Under the pieces are notes generated by a model. It was not told the DNA's origin. It was given only the letters and a program-made list of their open reading frames with translations, and searched no databases. From Nocardia sp. CNY236 (GTDB taxonomy: Bacteria > Actinomycetota > Actinomycetes > Mycobacteriales > Mycobacteriaceae): a stretch of 64,000 bases of DNA. A program made the translations under genes and the position numbers. Position 1 is the stretch's first letter. The number at the start of each line of letters is the position of its first letter. Shown one piece after another: positions 1-7,765 of the stretch. The stretch is taken from positions 124,001-188,000 of the forward strand of contig NZ_AXVD01000014.1 of the NCBI RefSeq assembly GCF_000482385.1, read 5' to 3'.

Positions 1-607
1 GCTGCCGCACCCCCTCGATCACGTCTGCGGTGATCACCCCACCCTCGTCGAGCAAGAGATCCGCGTACACGCCCGCCTGCCGCAGGTGTTCGGCCATGGG
101 GACGGCGCCGTCGCCGCCGAAGACCTCCTCGTCGTGCCCGAACGCCAGATAGATCGTTCGTCGGGGCCGCAGGCCGTCGGCGAGGGCCGACTCGACCGCT
201 TCCAATGCGGCGAGCACGCGGCTCTTGTCGTCGATCGCGCCGCGACCCCAAATGTATTCGTCGTCGACCACACCGGCGAACGGCGGATGTGTCCACCGTT
301 GCGGATCGTCCACCGGCACCACGTCTTGATGCGCCAGCAGGATGGCTGCGACTCCGGTCGGTTCCGTGCCGGGCCATCGGTAGAGCCTGCTGGGTCCGAA
401 CCGCCGCAGTTCGAGTTCGGCGTGCACCAGTGGGAAGGATTGGCGCAGATGGGCATCGAGGCGATCGAATGCCGTGGTATCGAGGCGGTGTGGGTCGTCG
501 GCGGACACGGTCGCGCAGCGCAAGGCGGCGGCCAGACGTTCGGCGGTGGGGTCGTCGACTGGTTGCGTCATCGTCGCGTCGCTGCGGGTCGGCAGGTTCA
601 TCGGCAT
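1..607 (-). CDS. M20 family metallopeptidase, partial (C-terminus off the left edge)
   Basis: This gene runs off the left end of the window, so only about 200 N-terminal residues are seen. They carry the M20 (carboxypeptidase S / PM20D1-like) signature in order: AHQDVVPVDD with the first metal ligands, WTHPPF, GRGAIDDK with the bridging aspartate, and GHDEE with the catalytic glutamate pair. The family hydrolyses peptide or N-acyl amino-acid bonds with two zinc ions. I chose the ATG at 607; GTG at 646 or 664 and ATG at 571 or 601 are also in frame. The substrate cannot be inferred. A divergent gene starts at 816. Confidence 0.88.
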   Translation of the reverse strand, partial: MPMNLPTRSDATMTQPVDDPTAERLAAALRCATVSADDPHRLDTTAFDRLDAHLRQSFPLVHAELELRRFGPSRLYRWPGTEPTGVAAILLAHQDVVPVDDPQRWTHPPFAGVVDDEYIWGRGAIDDKSRVLAALEAVESALADGLRPRRTIYLAFGHDEEVFGGDGAVPMAEHLRQAGVYADLLLDEGGVITADVIEGVRQ

Positions 608-815
608 CGTCGCCTCGGTCTGTGCTGGAATCGGAGTGCGCCGCACTCGTTCTCTGGTCTGCACGGGTCACCGCTCAGGGTAGATGTTCGCTCCCTCGTT
701 CGTGGTGCGGACGGCGCGTAATGGCGCGCCGAACCGGGTATGCGGCACCGTGATCCGCCTGCCGCCGCACACGGGCTGGCGTATCATGGGACGAGTGCCG
801 ATGCGCGGGGGAACA

Positions 816-1265
816 ATGAGTGAGTCGGCGACGGCGGAGTGGGAACGGTTCGTCCAAGCGCTGGCGCACTGTCTGTCGGAGTTGCCCTCCCGCGCGACGC
901 TGATCATCGCCGCATCCGGAAATCGGTATGTCCAGTTCGTTCAGTACGACATCAAGTTGTCCGCCGAGCTGGCTGGAAGCCACTATCTGAGCCATCCCAT
1001 CCCGGCCGACGCCGCGCGGGAATTGCGTGCACTCGGGTGGCGGGAGCCGGCGCTGCGTCTCGACACCGAGAACTGGACCAAGACATTGTTCTGGCCGATC
1101 GGCGCGAACAACATGCGCGAATTCGCGCATTCGGTTGTCGTCGGCCTGCGTGACGCCCTCGGCGTGATCGCTCCAGTGGACCTGCACGCCGCAGGATGGA
1201 CCGAGGCATCCGGTGATCTGGACCTCACCGTGCTAGGGGCGATTGCCCGCCGTCGTGGGAATTGA
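816..1265 (+). CDS. TY-Chap-like (YbjN-related) domain protein
   Basis: A small soluble protein of 149 residues. The pattern WERFVQALAHCLSELP...LIIAASGNRYVQFVQ resembles actinobacterial TY-Chap N-terminal domains, a fold related to YbjN and type III chaperones. The family match is by motif memory and not a search. ATG 816 is preferred over upstream starts because it is preceded by a GGGGGAA purine tract and the conserved part begins at once. There is no signal peptide or membrane segment. It lies 55 bp upstream of the DUF4191 gene on the same strand. The biochemical role is unknown. Confidence 0.7.
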   Translation: MSESATAEWERFVQALAHCLSELPSRATLIIAASGNRYVQFVQYDIKLSAELAGSHYLSHPIPADAARELRALGWREPALRLDTENWTKTLFWPIGANNMREFAHSVVVGLRDALGVIAPVDLHAAGWTEASGDLDLTVLGAIARRRGN

Positions 1266-1320
1266 TCAGGCGAACTCCCAGCACGGAACCGCGACTACCT
1301 GGGCACTATTGTGTAGAGAC

Positions 1321-2055
1321 ATGGCAGCAGGTAAGCCCTCCAAGGAAGCGAAGGCTGCGGCGAAAGCGGCCCGCAAACAGCAGTCCAAAGAACGCCGCAG
1401 GCAACTGTGGCAGGCGTTCCAGATGCAGCGTAAGGAAGACAAGCTGCTGCTGCCGTTGATGATCGGCGCCGTGCTGGCCAGCGTCGCCGTCGCTGTGATC
1501 ATCGGGCTGATCGTCGGGCTGACCTGGTTTCTGGTACCGCTGGGCGTGGTGCTCGGCGCACTGATCGCCTTCATCATCTTCGGCCGGCGCGTGCAGAAGA
1601 ACGTCTATCGGAAGGCGGAGGGCCAAGCCGGAGCTGCGGCCTGGGTGCTGGACAACATGCAGGGGAAGTGGCGGGTGAGCAATGGCATCGCTGCGACCAC
1701 GCAGCTCGACGCGGTGCACCGGGTGATCGGTATGCCTGGCGTGGTACTGGTCGCCGAGGGCTCGCCGCAGCGGGTGAAGTCGTTGTTGGCGCAGGAGAAG
1801 AAGCGCACCGCGCGCCTGATCGGCGATACCCCGATCTACGACATCGTCATCGGCAACGACGAGGGGCAGGTTCCGCTCAAAGAGCTGCAGCGTTACCTGA
1901 CCAAGCTGCCTCGCAACATCAACACCAAACGTATGGATCTCATCGAAGGTCGACTGGCAGCGCTGAGCGCGCGGGGAGGGCCCGCCTTACCGAAGGGTCC
2001 GATGCCCACAGGAGCCAAGATGCGCGGCATGCAGCGCACGATCCGGCGTCGCTGA
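1321..2055 (+). CDS. DUF4191 domain-containing membrane protein (Rv2219-like)
   Basis: A 244-residue protein. The N-terminus is Lys/Ala/Arg-rich and basic (about residues 1-40). Two adjacent hydrophobic helices follow (about 42-85), then a soluble domain ending in a basic tail. This is the layout of actinobacterial DUF4191, the homologue of M. tuberculosis Rv2219, which in that species lies between lipA and glnA1. Here it is still next to glnA, but lipA is 22 kb away. The start is the first ATG at 1321, just after the stop of the upstream gene. Function is unknown; an inner-membrane location is inferred from the two helices. Confidence 0.88.
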   Translation: MAAGKPSKEAKAAAKAARKQQSKERRRQLWQAFQMQRKEDKLLLPLMIGAVLASVAVAVIIGLIVGLTWFLVPLGVVLGALIAFIIFGRRVQKNVYRKAEGQAGAAAWVLDNMQGKWRVSNGIAATTQLDAVHRVIGMPGVVLVAEGSPQRVKSLLAQEKKRTARLIGDTPIYDIVIGNDEGQVPLKELQRYLTKLPRNINTKRMDLIEGRLAALSARGGPALPKGPMPTGAKMRGMQRTIRRR

Positions 2056-2078
2056 GCTTCTCGAGGGACAGGCGCCAC

Positions 2079-2534
2079 TCAGCGTGCATGCACCAGCGCG
2101 GTGCCCGTCGCCCGGTCGTGCATGCCGCGCCCGTCGGCGTCGGTGAACAACGCCGGCACGACGAAGAGCAGCAACACCTGCCTGGCCAGGGCACGGACGA
2201 ATCCGACCGGCGCCGGCGCGTCGATACGGACCGTTCGCAGCCGCAGGAAGTATTGCCCCGGCGTGAAGCCGAACAACGAGACCGCACCGATGCCGATGAC
2301 GAACCAGACCAGCAGCGTCAGATTCGACACTGCCGCGCTCCGTGCAATCAGCGCTGCGATGCCCAGTGCGATCATCCAGTCCACGAACAACGCGGCGATC
2401 CGACGGCCCATACCGGTCACGGAGCCTGCCCCGCTTTCGGGCAGCCCGAGCAGCTCGCCGCGGAACCGCTGAGACGCCGAGTCCCCAGGATCAGCCGTTG
2501 GTCCGGAAAGCCAGGAGCCGGTGATGCGTGCCAT
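2079..2534 (-). CDS. RDD family membrane protein (Rv2219A-like)
   Basis: A 151-residue protein with the RDD pattern. A basic stretch GMGRRIAALFVDWMI opens the first helix, a second hydrophobic helix follows, and then GFTPGQYFLRLRTVRID precedes a third. The family has three membrane helices and some members affect ion or solute transport, but no activity can be assigned here. ATG 2534 was chosen because longer starts add a non-conserved leader that would run into the glnA control region. It is convergent with the DUF4191 gene (23 bp gap) and divergent from glnA. Confidence 0.87.
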   Translation of the reverse strand: MARITGSWLSGPTADPGDSASQRFRGELLGLPESGAGSVTGMGRRIAALFVDWMIALGIAALIARSAAVSNLTLLVWFVIGIGAVSLFGFTPGQYFLRLRTVRIDAPAPVGFVRALARQVLLLFVVPALFTDADGRGMHDRATGTALVHAR

Positions 2535-2681
2535 GTCTCCAGGATATGTCCGCCCATTCGGGCGTCCGGCGCCGCGTAGCCGCCTATTGCCACTGCGGAC
2601 ACCCGGTTGAGGCAGGACTACGATGCAGTTCGGGCCCCAGCGGGCTCTCACGAGGCCATGGCCAGCTGCTAAGAGGTAGCC

Positions 2682-2719
2682 GTAACACTGGCGAAACATG
2701 GCCTTGACTGCAGGGAAAT
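2682..2719 (+). promoter_or_regulatory. GlnR operator upstream of glnA (four half-sites)
   Basis: Four half-sites lie in regular 11-bp register: GTAAC (2682-2686), GAAAC (2693-2697), TTGAC (2704-2708) and GAAAT (2715-2719), each separated by exactly 6 bp. This matches the known actinobacterial GlnR consensus of alternating GTnAC and GAAAC boxes with N6 spacers. The site ends 75 bp before the glnA start. It is therefore expected to place glnA under nitrogen control by GlnR. The spacing is seen directly; binding is inferred. Confidence 0.85.
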
Positions 2720-2794
2720 ACGAAATCCATAGCGTCTGCTCGCGACGACCCCAGGCGACGGCACCGGCTGGGAACCGATCCATTAGGAGAACAC

Positions 2795-4231
2795 GTGACG
2801 TTCAGCACGGCCGACGAGGTCATCAAGTTCATGGCGGATGAGGATGTCGAATACGTCGACATCCGCTTCTGCGATCTTCCCGGTGTGCAACAGCACTTCT
2901 CGATCCCGGCGAAGGCGTTCACCACCGACCTCGCCGAAGATGGCCTGGCGTTCGACGGTTCCTCCGTGCGCGGGTTCCAGTCGATCGACGAGTCGGACAT
3001 GCTCCTGCTGCCCGATTTCAGCACCGCGCGCGTGGACCCGTTCCGCCTCGCCAAGACGCTGAACCTCAACTTCTTCGTGCACGACCCGTTCACCCGGGAG
3101 GCCTACAGCCGCGACCCTCGTAACGTCGCGCGCAAGGCGGAGGAGTACCTGCGCTCCACCGGCATCGCCGACACCGCCTACTTCGGTCCCGAGGCGGAGT
3201 TCTACATCTTCGACTCGATCCGCTACGACTCGGCCATGAACGGCGCCTTCTACGAGATCGAGTCGATCTCGGGCTCCTGGAACACCGGCGCGGAATTCAA
3301 CCCGGACGGTACCCGCAACCGCGGCTACAAGGTGCGCAACAAGGGCGGCTACTTCCCCGTCGCGCCCTACGACCACTACGTGGACCTGCGCGACAAGATC
3401 TCGACGAACCTGCAGAACGCCGGCTTCGAGCTGGAGCGCGGCCACCACGAGGTCGGTACCGCCGGCCAGGCCGAGATCAACTACAAGTTCAGCACCCTGC
3501 TGCAGGCGGCCGATGATCTGCAGCTGTTCAAGTACATCGTCAAGAACACCGCCTGGGCCGAGGGCAAGACGGTGACCTTCATGCCGAAGCCGCTGTTCGG
3601 CGACAACGGCTCGGGCATGCACGTGCACCAGTCGCTGTGGAAGGACGGCAAGCCGCTGTTCCACGACGAGGCCGGCTACGGCGGTCTGTCGGACCTGGCG
3701 CGCCACTACATCGGCGGCATCCTGCACCACGCCCCGTCGCTGCTGGCCTTCACCAACCCCACGGTGAACTCCTACCACCGCCTGGTCCCGGGCTTCGAGG
3801 CCCCGATCAACCTGGTGTACTCGCAGCGCAACCGCTCCGCCGCCGTCCGTATCCCGGTCACCGGCAACAACCCGAAGGCCAAGCGTCTCGAGTTCCGGGC
3901 GCCGGACTCGTCGGGCAACCCGTACCTGGCTTTCGCCGCCATGATGATGGCCGGCCTGGACGGCATCAAGAAGAAGATCGAGCCGATGGCTCCGGTCGAC
4001 AAGGACCTCTACGAACTCCCGCCGGAAGAGGCCAAGAACATCCCGCAGGCCCCCACCAACCTGTCCTCGGTCATCGACCGTCTCGAGGCCGACCACGACT
4101 ACCTCACCGAGGGCAATGTCTTCACCGAGGATCTGATCGAGACCTGGATCGGCCTCAAGCGCGACAACGAGATCGCGCCGGTGAACCTGCGTCCGCACCC
4201 GTACGAGTTCGAGCTCTACTACGACGTGTAA
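2795..4231 (+). CDS. glnA: Type I glutamine synthetase GlnA1
   Basis: A 478-residue glutamine synthetase, the same length as M. tuberculosis GlnA1. It makes glutamine from glutamate, ammonium and ATP as a dodecamer. Family regions are clear: EAEFYIFD for metal and glutamate binding, [36 protein letters not shown] and [10 protein letters not shown]. Tyr406 in [10 protein letters not shown] is the GlnE adenylylation site of class I-beta enzymes. The GTG start at 2795 has AGGAGA four bases upstream. The final codons (ELYYDV-stop) are repeated at 5953-5974, which marks the edge of the inserted segment described separately. A GlnR box lies upstream. Confidence 0.98.
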   Translation: MTFSTADEVIKFMADEDVEYVDIRFCDLPGVQQHFSIPAKAFTTDLAEDGLAFDGSSVRGFQSIDESDMLLLPDFSTARVDPFRLAKTLNLNFFVHDPFTREAYSRDPRNVARKAEEYLRSTGIADTAYFGPEAEFYIFDSIRYDSAMNGAFYEIESISGSWNTGAEFNPDGTRNRGYKVRNKGGYFPVAPYDHYVDLRDKISTNLQNAGFELERGHHEVGTAGQAEINYKFSTLLQAADDLQLFKYIVKNTAWAEGKTVTFMPKPLFGDNGSGMHVHQSLWKDGKPLFHDEAGYGGLSDLARHYIGGILHHAPSLLAFTNPTVNSYHRLVPGFEAPINLVYSQRNRSAAVRIPVTGNNPKAKRLEFRAPDSSGNPYLAFAAMMMAGLDGIKKKIEPMAPVDKDLYELPPEEAKNIPQAPTNLSSVIDRLEADHDYLTEGNVFTEDLIETWIGLKRDNEIAPVNLRPHPYEFELYYDV

Positions 4232-4358
4232 GCCTGACCTGCGCGAATGGGCCTACTTGGCCCGCTTCGTACGCAGTTCATACGCAGTAGGCGACGTCGA
4301 GTCCATCCGTTCCGCGATCACAGACGCGATCACGAGACGGGTGGACTCGTCCGTATCC
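4208..4358 (+). repeat. Direct repeat copy 1: glnA 3' end plus downstream flank (att-like left end)
   Basis: The last eight codons of glnA and about 125 bp beyond are repeated, in the same orientation, at 5951-6090. The first 25 bp (4210-4234 and 5953-5977) are identical; the rest matches imperfectly, with one roughly 10-bp length difference at 4275-4286. Homology stops abruptly upstream inside the glnA tail. This is the pattern left when an element integrates into a gene's 3' end and restores it. Both copies keep a 12-13 bp inverted repeat (4298-4310 with 4337-4349). From 4359 to 4629 I see no gene. Confidence 0.8.
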
Positions 4359-4629
4359 GGCCACAGGTGCCCATAGGTATCAAGGGCGACGGCGCTGCGC
4401 GCCGCCGCCGCACTACGGCCCGCAGCGGCTGGGCTCCGCAGGCTCCGCCCGCCGGCGCGCCGGTGCGGCGGCCACGCGCTGCTCCGTCACCGCCTGAACC
4501 GAGATGGCTGATATTCGATAACCGAGAAGTGTGGGCACGATGAGAGCCGTCCCGCAGTCGCACACGAATCCGCCGACGCTCTGCCCGGTTGACTGGCCGT
4601 GGTACTGCCCGTCTGCGGAGTTGATGATG

Positions 4630-4950
4630 TCAATGCCACTGTTCCCACTCCGATATCGCCCGCGAAGCCATGACCGCATACCCAAGTCGAAATGCCTTCG
4701 GCCACGGTGGCAATTCGACATGTCCCGACCACGTCGGGTGAATCAAGGCGAACTCGCCGTCAATCAGGCTGACGATGACGTCGTCGGCGGGCCAGTAGCG
4801 TGCCTCGATGCGAACAACCTGCCCCGACAGCTCATGGTCGGGGCTCAGCTCCAACTTGATCTCGCGAAGCGCCGCAGGGAAGAAGTCTTCGGGCGAGCTT
4901 CCCGAATCGTCGCGGACCTGCCACTCATCCGATAGTTCGAGAACGGTCAC
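4630..4950 (-). CDS. Conserved-type hypothetical protein, 106 aa, inside the glnA insert
   Basis: A compact acidic protein of 106 residues with no signal peptide, membrane helix or catalytic motif that I recognise. The stretch GEFALIHPTWSGHVELPPWP resembles C-terminal regions of small actinobacterial hypothetical proteins of unknown function. Third-position GC bias and a natural protein composition support coding, and the opposite-strand reading does not look protein-like. It is one of two small genes between the direct repeats at 4208 and 5951, so it is probable cargo. An immunity-type role is possible but there is no direct evidence. Confidence 0.7.
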   Translation of the reverse strand: MTVLELSDEWQVRDDSGSSPEDFFPAALREIKLELSPDHELSGQVVRIEARYWPADDVIVSLIDGEFALIHPTWSGHVELPPWPKAFRLGYAVMASRAISEWEQWH

Positions 4951-5111
4951 GCGCTAATCGTCCCATAGCGACGAACCCTCACCTGCACTTGCTGGTTCGT
5001 GACCTGCGCGGATGGATTGCTGAACGAATCCGGCGGCAGACATCCATACGTGGAGTGTGGCAGGTTGCGAAACCCCTGCCTCTGGGTGGCATTGCGCGAC
5101 CTTCGGCCGCG

Positions 5112-5298
5112 TGGCCCTGCTCTGGGTTGGCCTGCATTGTGTTCCCGCGCCCCTCCAGCGTTAAGGGCGCCTACGGCGTCACTGCGTGATGGCATTCGCC
5201 ACCCTTGACCCCGGAGCCTCTACGCGAGAAGGGCAGGCCTTATGGGGCAGGCGGGTAGCCAGCCCCCTGTATGCGCAGGCCAACCCAGAGCAGGGCCA
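5112..5298. repeat. 24-bp perfect inverted repeat enclosing 139 bp
   Basis: The left arm at 5112-5135 begins TGGCCCTGCTCTGGGTTGG. The right arm at 5275-5298 is its exact reverse complement. Pairing ends sharply at both edges of the arms. The enclosed 139 bp has no convincing gene and no target-site duplication flanks it. The loop is far too long for an intrinsic terminator. It may be a small non-autonomous element or two inverted copies of an intergenic repeat. It lies in the gene-free stretch 4951-5323 between the two cargo genes. Confidence 0.75.
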
Positions 5299-5323
5299 AC
5301 ACGCGTGCAGTCCAGTCAGACGG

Positions 5324-5734
5324 CTAGAAGAAGATTGCCTCCAACCACTCGTCTGCCACCAGTTTCGACCACATCCCCGCGTCACATGTGCCATCCGCGA
5401 GCAGGTCAAGAATCTGGATGTCCCCAGCCGAGTCGATGAGGGCGTTCAATGCCTCTTGATGGACGTAGAAGTTGCCCTGCACGGCACCGCAGCTCGCGCA
5501 GTGGGACGCGAGATCCCCACGCGTCCCATCCGCATAGCGGGATGGCACCAGATGCTCGGTGATATCGCCTTTGCCTGCCTTATCCAGGATCTCGCGAGCG
5601 ATGAGCAACGCGCGATCTCCCACCGGGATCTGGTTGTCGCCGTACCGGTACGGCCCCACAACGCACCGGACGGATTCCCCACATTTCCAACAACCCCAAC
5701 GGAATCCAACGACTCCGACGTTGATCGCATCCAC
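5324..5734 (-). CDS. Hypothetical protein with two CxxC pairs, 136 aa
   Basis: A 136-residue protein with two cysteine pairs: CWKC near residue 15 and CASC (HCASCGAVQG) about 65 residues later. Together they could form one zinc-binding site. Between them are charged segments, including GDRALLIAREILDKAGKG. No enzyme motif, signal peptide or membrane helix is visible. The start is a GTG at 5734. It is the second of two genes in the segment bounded by glnA-tail repeats and is on the same strand as the 106-aa gene. It may be a nucleic-acid-binding or adaptor protein, but the function is unknown. Confidence 0.68.
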   Translation of the reverse strand: MDAINVGVVGFRWGCWKCGESVRCVVGPYRYGDNQIPVGDRALLIAREILDKAGKGDITEHLVPSRYADGTRGDLASHCASCGAVQGNFYVHQEALNALIDSAGDIQILDLLADGTCDAGMWSKLVADEWLEAIFF

Positions 5735-5829
5735 GCCTCAGCCCCCTTTTTGGTCAACTGCCGACCGTCCCAGGATGCCCGGTCGGCACGCACGAGTGCC
5801 ACAGCACGGCGCACCTGTGCGGCTCTCAC

Positions 5830-5848
5830 ACGCAGTTCACACGCAGTG
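5830..5848 (+). repeat. Short direct repeat shared with 4271-4289 (candidate integrase arm site)
   Basis: ACGCAGTTCACACGCAGTG at 5830-5848 matches 4271-4289 except at two positions. Each copy contains the heptamer ACGCAGT or ACGCAGT-like unit twice with an 11-bp period. One copy lies 37 bp inside the left glnA-tail core, the other about 105 bp inside the right core. That is where the two arms of a tyrosine-integrase attP would lie after integration. The repeat is visible; the arm-site role is inferred. The stretch 5735-5950 has no gene. Confidence 0.55.
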
Positions 5849-5950
5849 CCGCCACCGAGGGCCGATGCCAGCCAACGGTACGACGGAGAAACCGCAGTTC
5901 AGAGCCACCGCAGTCAGCGATCGCCAACGCTGCAAATGTCCAGCTTTCAG

Positions 5951-6090
5951 TCCGAGCTCTACTACGACGTGTAAGCCCGAACGGCACGAATGGGTCCGAT
6001 TGGCCTGCTTCGTCCGCAGTAGACGGTGTCGAGTCCATCCGTTCCGTGGTCGCAGACACGATCACGAGGCGGGTGGACTCGCCCGTATCC
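5951..6090 (+). repeat. Direct repeat copy 2: duplicated glnA tail plus flank (att-like right end)
   Basis: Second copy of the glnA 3' end. The codons for ELYYDV and the TAA stop (5955-5974) are intact but are preceded by unrelated sequence. The following ~115 bp match the DNA after glnA, including the inverted repeat 6030-6041 with 6070-6081. Weak similarity may continue to about 6115. This copy may be the original chromosomal glnA flank, or the left end of an older element integrated at the same site. No gene lies between here and the lipocalin-like gene ending at 6165. Confidence 0.8.
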
Positions 6091-6164
6091 AGTTGTGGAT
6101 GCGCCTACGTGTCGAGCATCGCCTTGCCGCCGCGTATCGCATCCTGGGGCCTGCTCTCAGGCGG

Positions 6165-7196
6165 TCACGCGCGAATCGTGATTCCGTGGCGGCGGTCGTC
6201 TGTCAGGATTTCGAACAAGGCGCGATGAGCAGTGGTGAGGGTGAATTCCCGGCCGTCGGTCTTGTCGGCGACCTGGAGTTCACACCGGCCGATCTTGGTG
6301 TTCAGGCAATGCTTGATGCCGCCGGAGGGGTTGTAATAGACGAGCCCCACGAACGCTTCGCGTGGCGCGGAGATCCGCCCCGAGATCCGAGCCCGATCGT
6401 TCTCGGCGGTGAATGTCCATTCGAAGTACGAGTACTTCGCTCGGTGGCGGAAGGCGCGCAGCAACGAGGACATGTCGTATTCCCGGCCGTGGGAACGCAA
6501 CACCAGCATGGTGACCCACGGTGTGTGGACCGGGCCGGCCAGCCGGACCTGAGCGGTTGCGATCTCCAAGAACCCTTCCGGATCCTCATTGAAGCCCGCG
6601 ACCTGGGCGAACGCATATTTGTCGGTGTGCGCGGAACCCCAGTTGTGGTTTTGGCTACCCACCCAGTCCCGGATGGGGATCTCGCGACCGTCCACCGTCA
6701 GCACGCCGTCGAACACCGCTAGCGGGTGCGCGACCAGGCTCTTGGCCTTGGGAAACTCCAGAGAGTACGCCAGCCGTGGTTGCAACAACACCGGTGGGTG
6801 CGCCGACTTGTACGACAGATCCCAGGTGGACCGGCCGCCCGCCGCTTCGCCCCCGCCGACCAAACGGCCCGGTGTCAGCACCGCCTCGCCGATTCGCACG
6901 TCGAAAGAGTTCGTCGAGAACGAGCACTCGGCGATCGGGAATTCCTCCTTCATCACCGTGTGCTCACCGGTTTCGCCGTCGAAGAACACGAACCAGAGTT
7001 CGCCGATCGCGGCTTCGGGCCGCCCTTTCGGAACGAATACGGTGTAGCGGATCCAGAACGCGAGCGGCTTTGTCGGATGATTGGCGCGTTGGTAGAAGCT
7101 CTCGTATAGGCCACCGGGCTTGTCCCCGTCGTACTGCGCATGATCGAGAACATCCGGGTCGTGCAGACTGCGTGCTATCTTCACGACTTTCTCCAT
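6165..7196 (-). CDS. Lipocalin-like beta-barrel protein (CrtC/AttH or tocopherol-cyclase-like)
   Basis: A 343-residue protein rich in aromatic beta-strand segments. Characteristic pieces are GGLYESFYQRANHPTKPLAFWIRY near the N-terminus, GELWFVFFDGETGEH, and the central DWVGSQNHNWG. The last recalls the WG-rich motif of tocopherol-cyclase and hydroxyneurosporene-synthase-type lipocalin folds. Such proteins bind or isomerise hydrophobic small molecules. No signal peptide or heme motif is seen. ATG 7196 was preferred to an ATG at 7244 because the similarity-like region begins there. It is isolated by about 200 bp from the SnoaL-like gene. The function is a family-level guess. Confidence 0.72.
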   Translation of the reverse strand: MEKVVKIARSLHDPDVLDHAQYDGDKPGGLYESFYQRANHPTKPLAFWIRYTVFVPKGRPEAAIGELWFVFFDGETGEHTVMKEEFPIAECSFSTNSFDVRIGEAVLTPGRLVGGGEAAGGRSTWDLSYKSAHPPVLLQPRLAYSLEFPKAKSLVAHPLAVFDGVLTVDGREIPIRDWVGSQNHNWGSAHTDKYAFAQVAGFNEDPEGFLEIATAQVRLAGPVHTPWVTMLVLRSHGREYDMSSLLRAFRHRAKYSYFEWTFTAENDRARISGRISAPREAFVGLVYYNPSGGIKHCLNTKIGRCELQVADKTDGREFTLTTAHRALFEILTDDRRHGITIRA

Positions 7197-7396
7197 GATC
7201 AGTGGCTTGTGTCCTGCCGATGCGTGAGAACGTCGGATCAGCATAGTTTCGAAGTGGACCAGGTCATCGGCTACAGCGGCGTCCAGCGCCGAGGCCGCCG
7301 GGCCAGGAGTGCGACCCGATCACACCGACGAGGTCCGTGGCGCGTGGTACCGCCACTGGCAGCACCACGCTGGACGCACGATCACCGTGGCGGGTC

Positions 7397-7765
7397 TTAG
7401 GCCGCCAGTTCTCGATCGAGGAACCCGACCACGCGAGTGATTCGGTCGTCGTCACCGAGAGTGATCACATCGGTACCCGCGGCCGGGGCACTGCCATCGG
7501 CGAGCGAGACCAACTCCCAGGAGAACCGTGCCACGTCGTGGTGGCCGTCGACCGCACCGACCCGACGAAACTCGTAGCCGGGAAGCTGGGCGAGTACTCC
7601 TCCAATGGCCGCTGCGAGCTGGTCGTGCCCGCTGGTATCGATCTTCGGGTCGAGGTACACAGCGTCCTCGGTCCACGCCGCAGCGACCGCCTTCGCTCGA
7701 ATGTCCTCGTCGGATGCGTTCCACGCGGCGAAGAATCGGTCGGCCGCTCGTTCGTAGCGCGACAT
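7397..7765 (-). CDS. SnoaL-like / NTF2-fold protein
   Basis: A 122-residue single-domain protein. RAADRFFAAWNASDE at the N-terminus, AWTEDAVYLDPKIDTSGHDQL and a strand-rich C-terminal half (RRVGAVDGHHDVARFSWEL) are typical of the SnoaL-like alpha+beta barrel. That cavity fold is used by small isomerases, cyclases and stress proteins. ATG 7765 is set by a strong GGAGG about eight bases upstream, which excludes the longer ATG at 7819. It is a monocistronic minus-strand gene. No specific substrate can be given. Confidence 0.85.
   Translation of the reverse strand: MSRYERAADRFFAAWNASDEDIRAKAVAAAWTEDAVYLDPKIDTSGHDQLAAAIGGVLAQLPGYEFRRVGAVDGHHDVARFSWELVSLADGSAPAAGTDVITLGDDDRITRVVGFLDRELAA

Noticed and set aside
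5186..5974. Long plus-strand frame that ends in the duplicated ELYYDV of glnA
   Set aside because: It overlaps the CxxC gene on the other strand, has no ribosome binding site and a composition unlike a protein; only the final glnA-tail codons are real, by duplication.
4232..6164. Integrase or transposase gene in the glnA insert
   Set aside because: All frames were read; no recombinase motif (R-H-R-Y, DDE or serine recombinase) is present.
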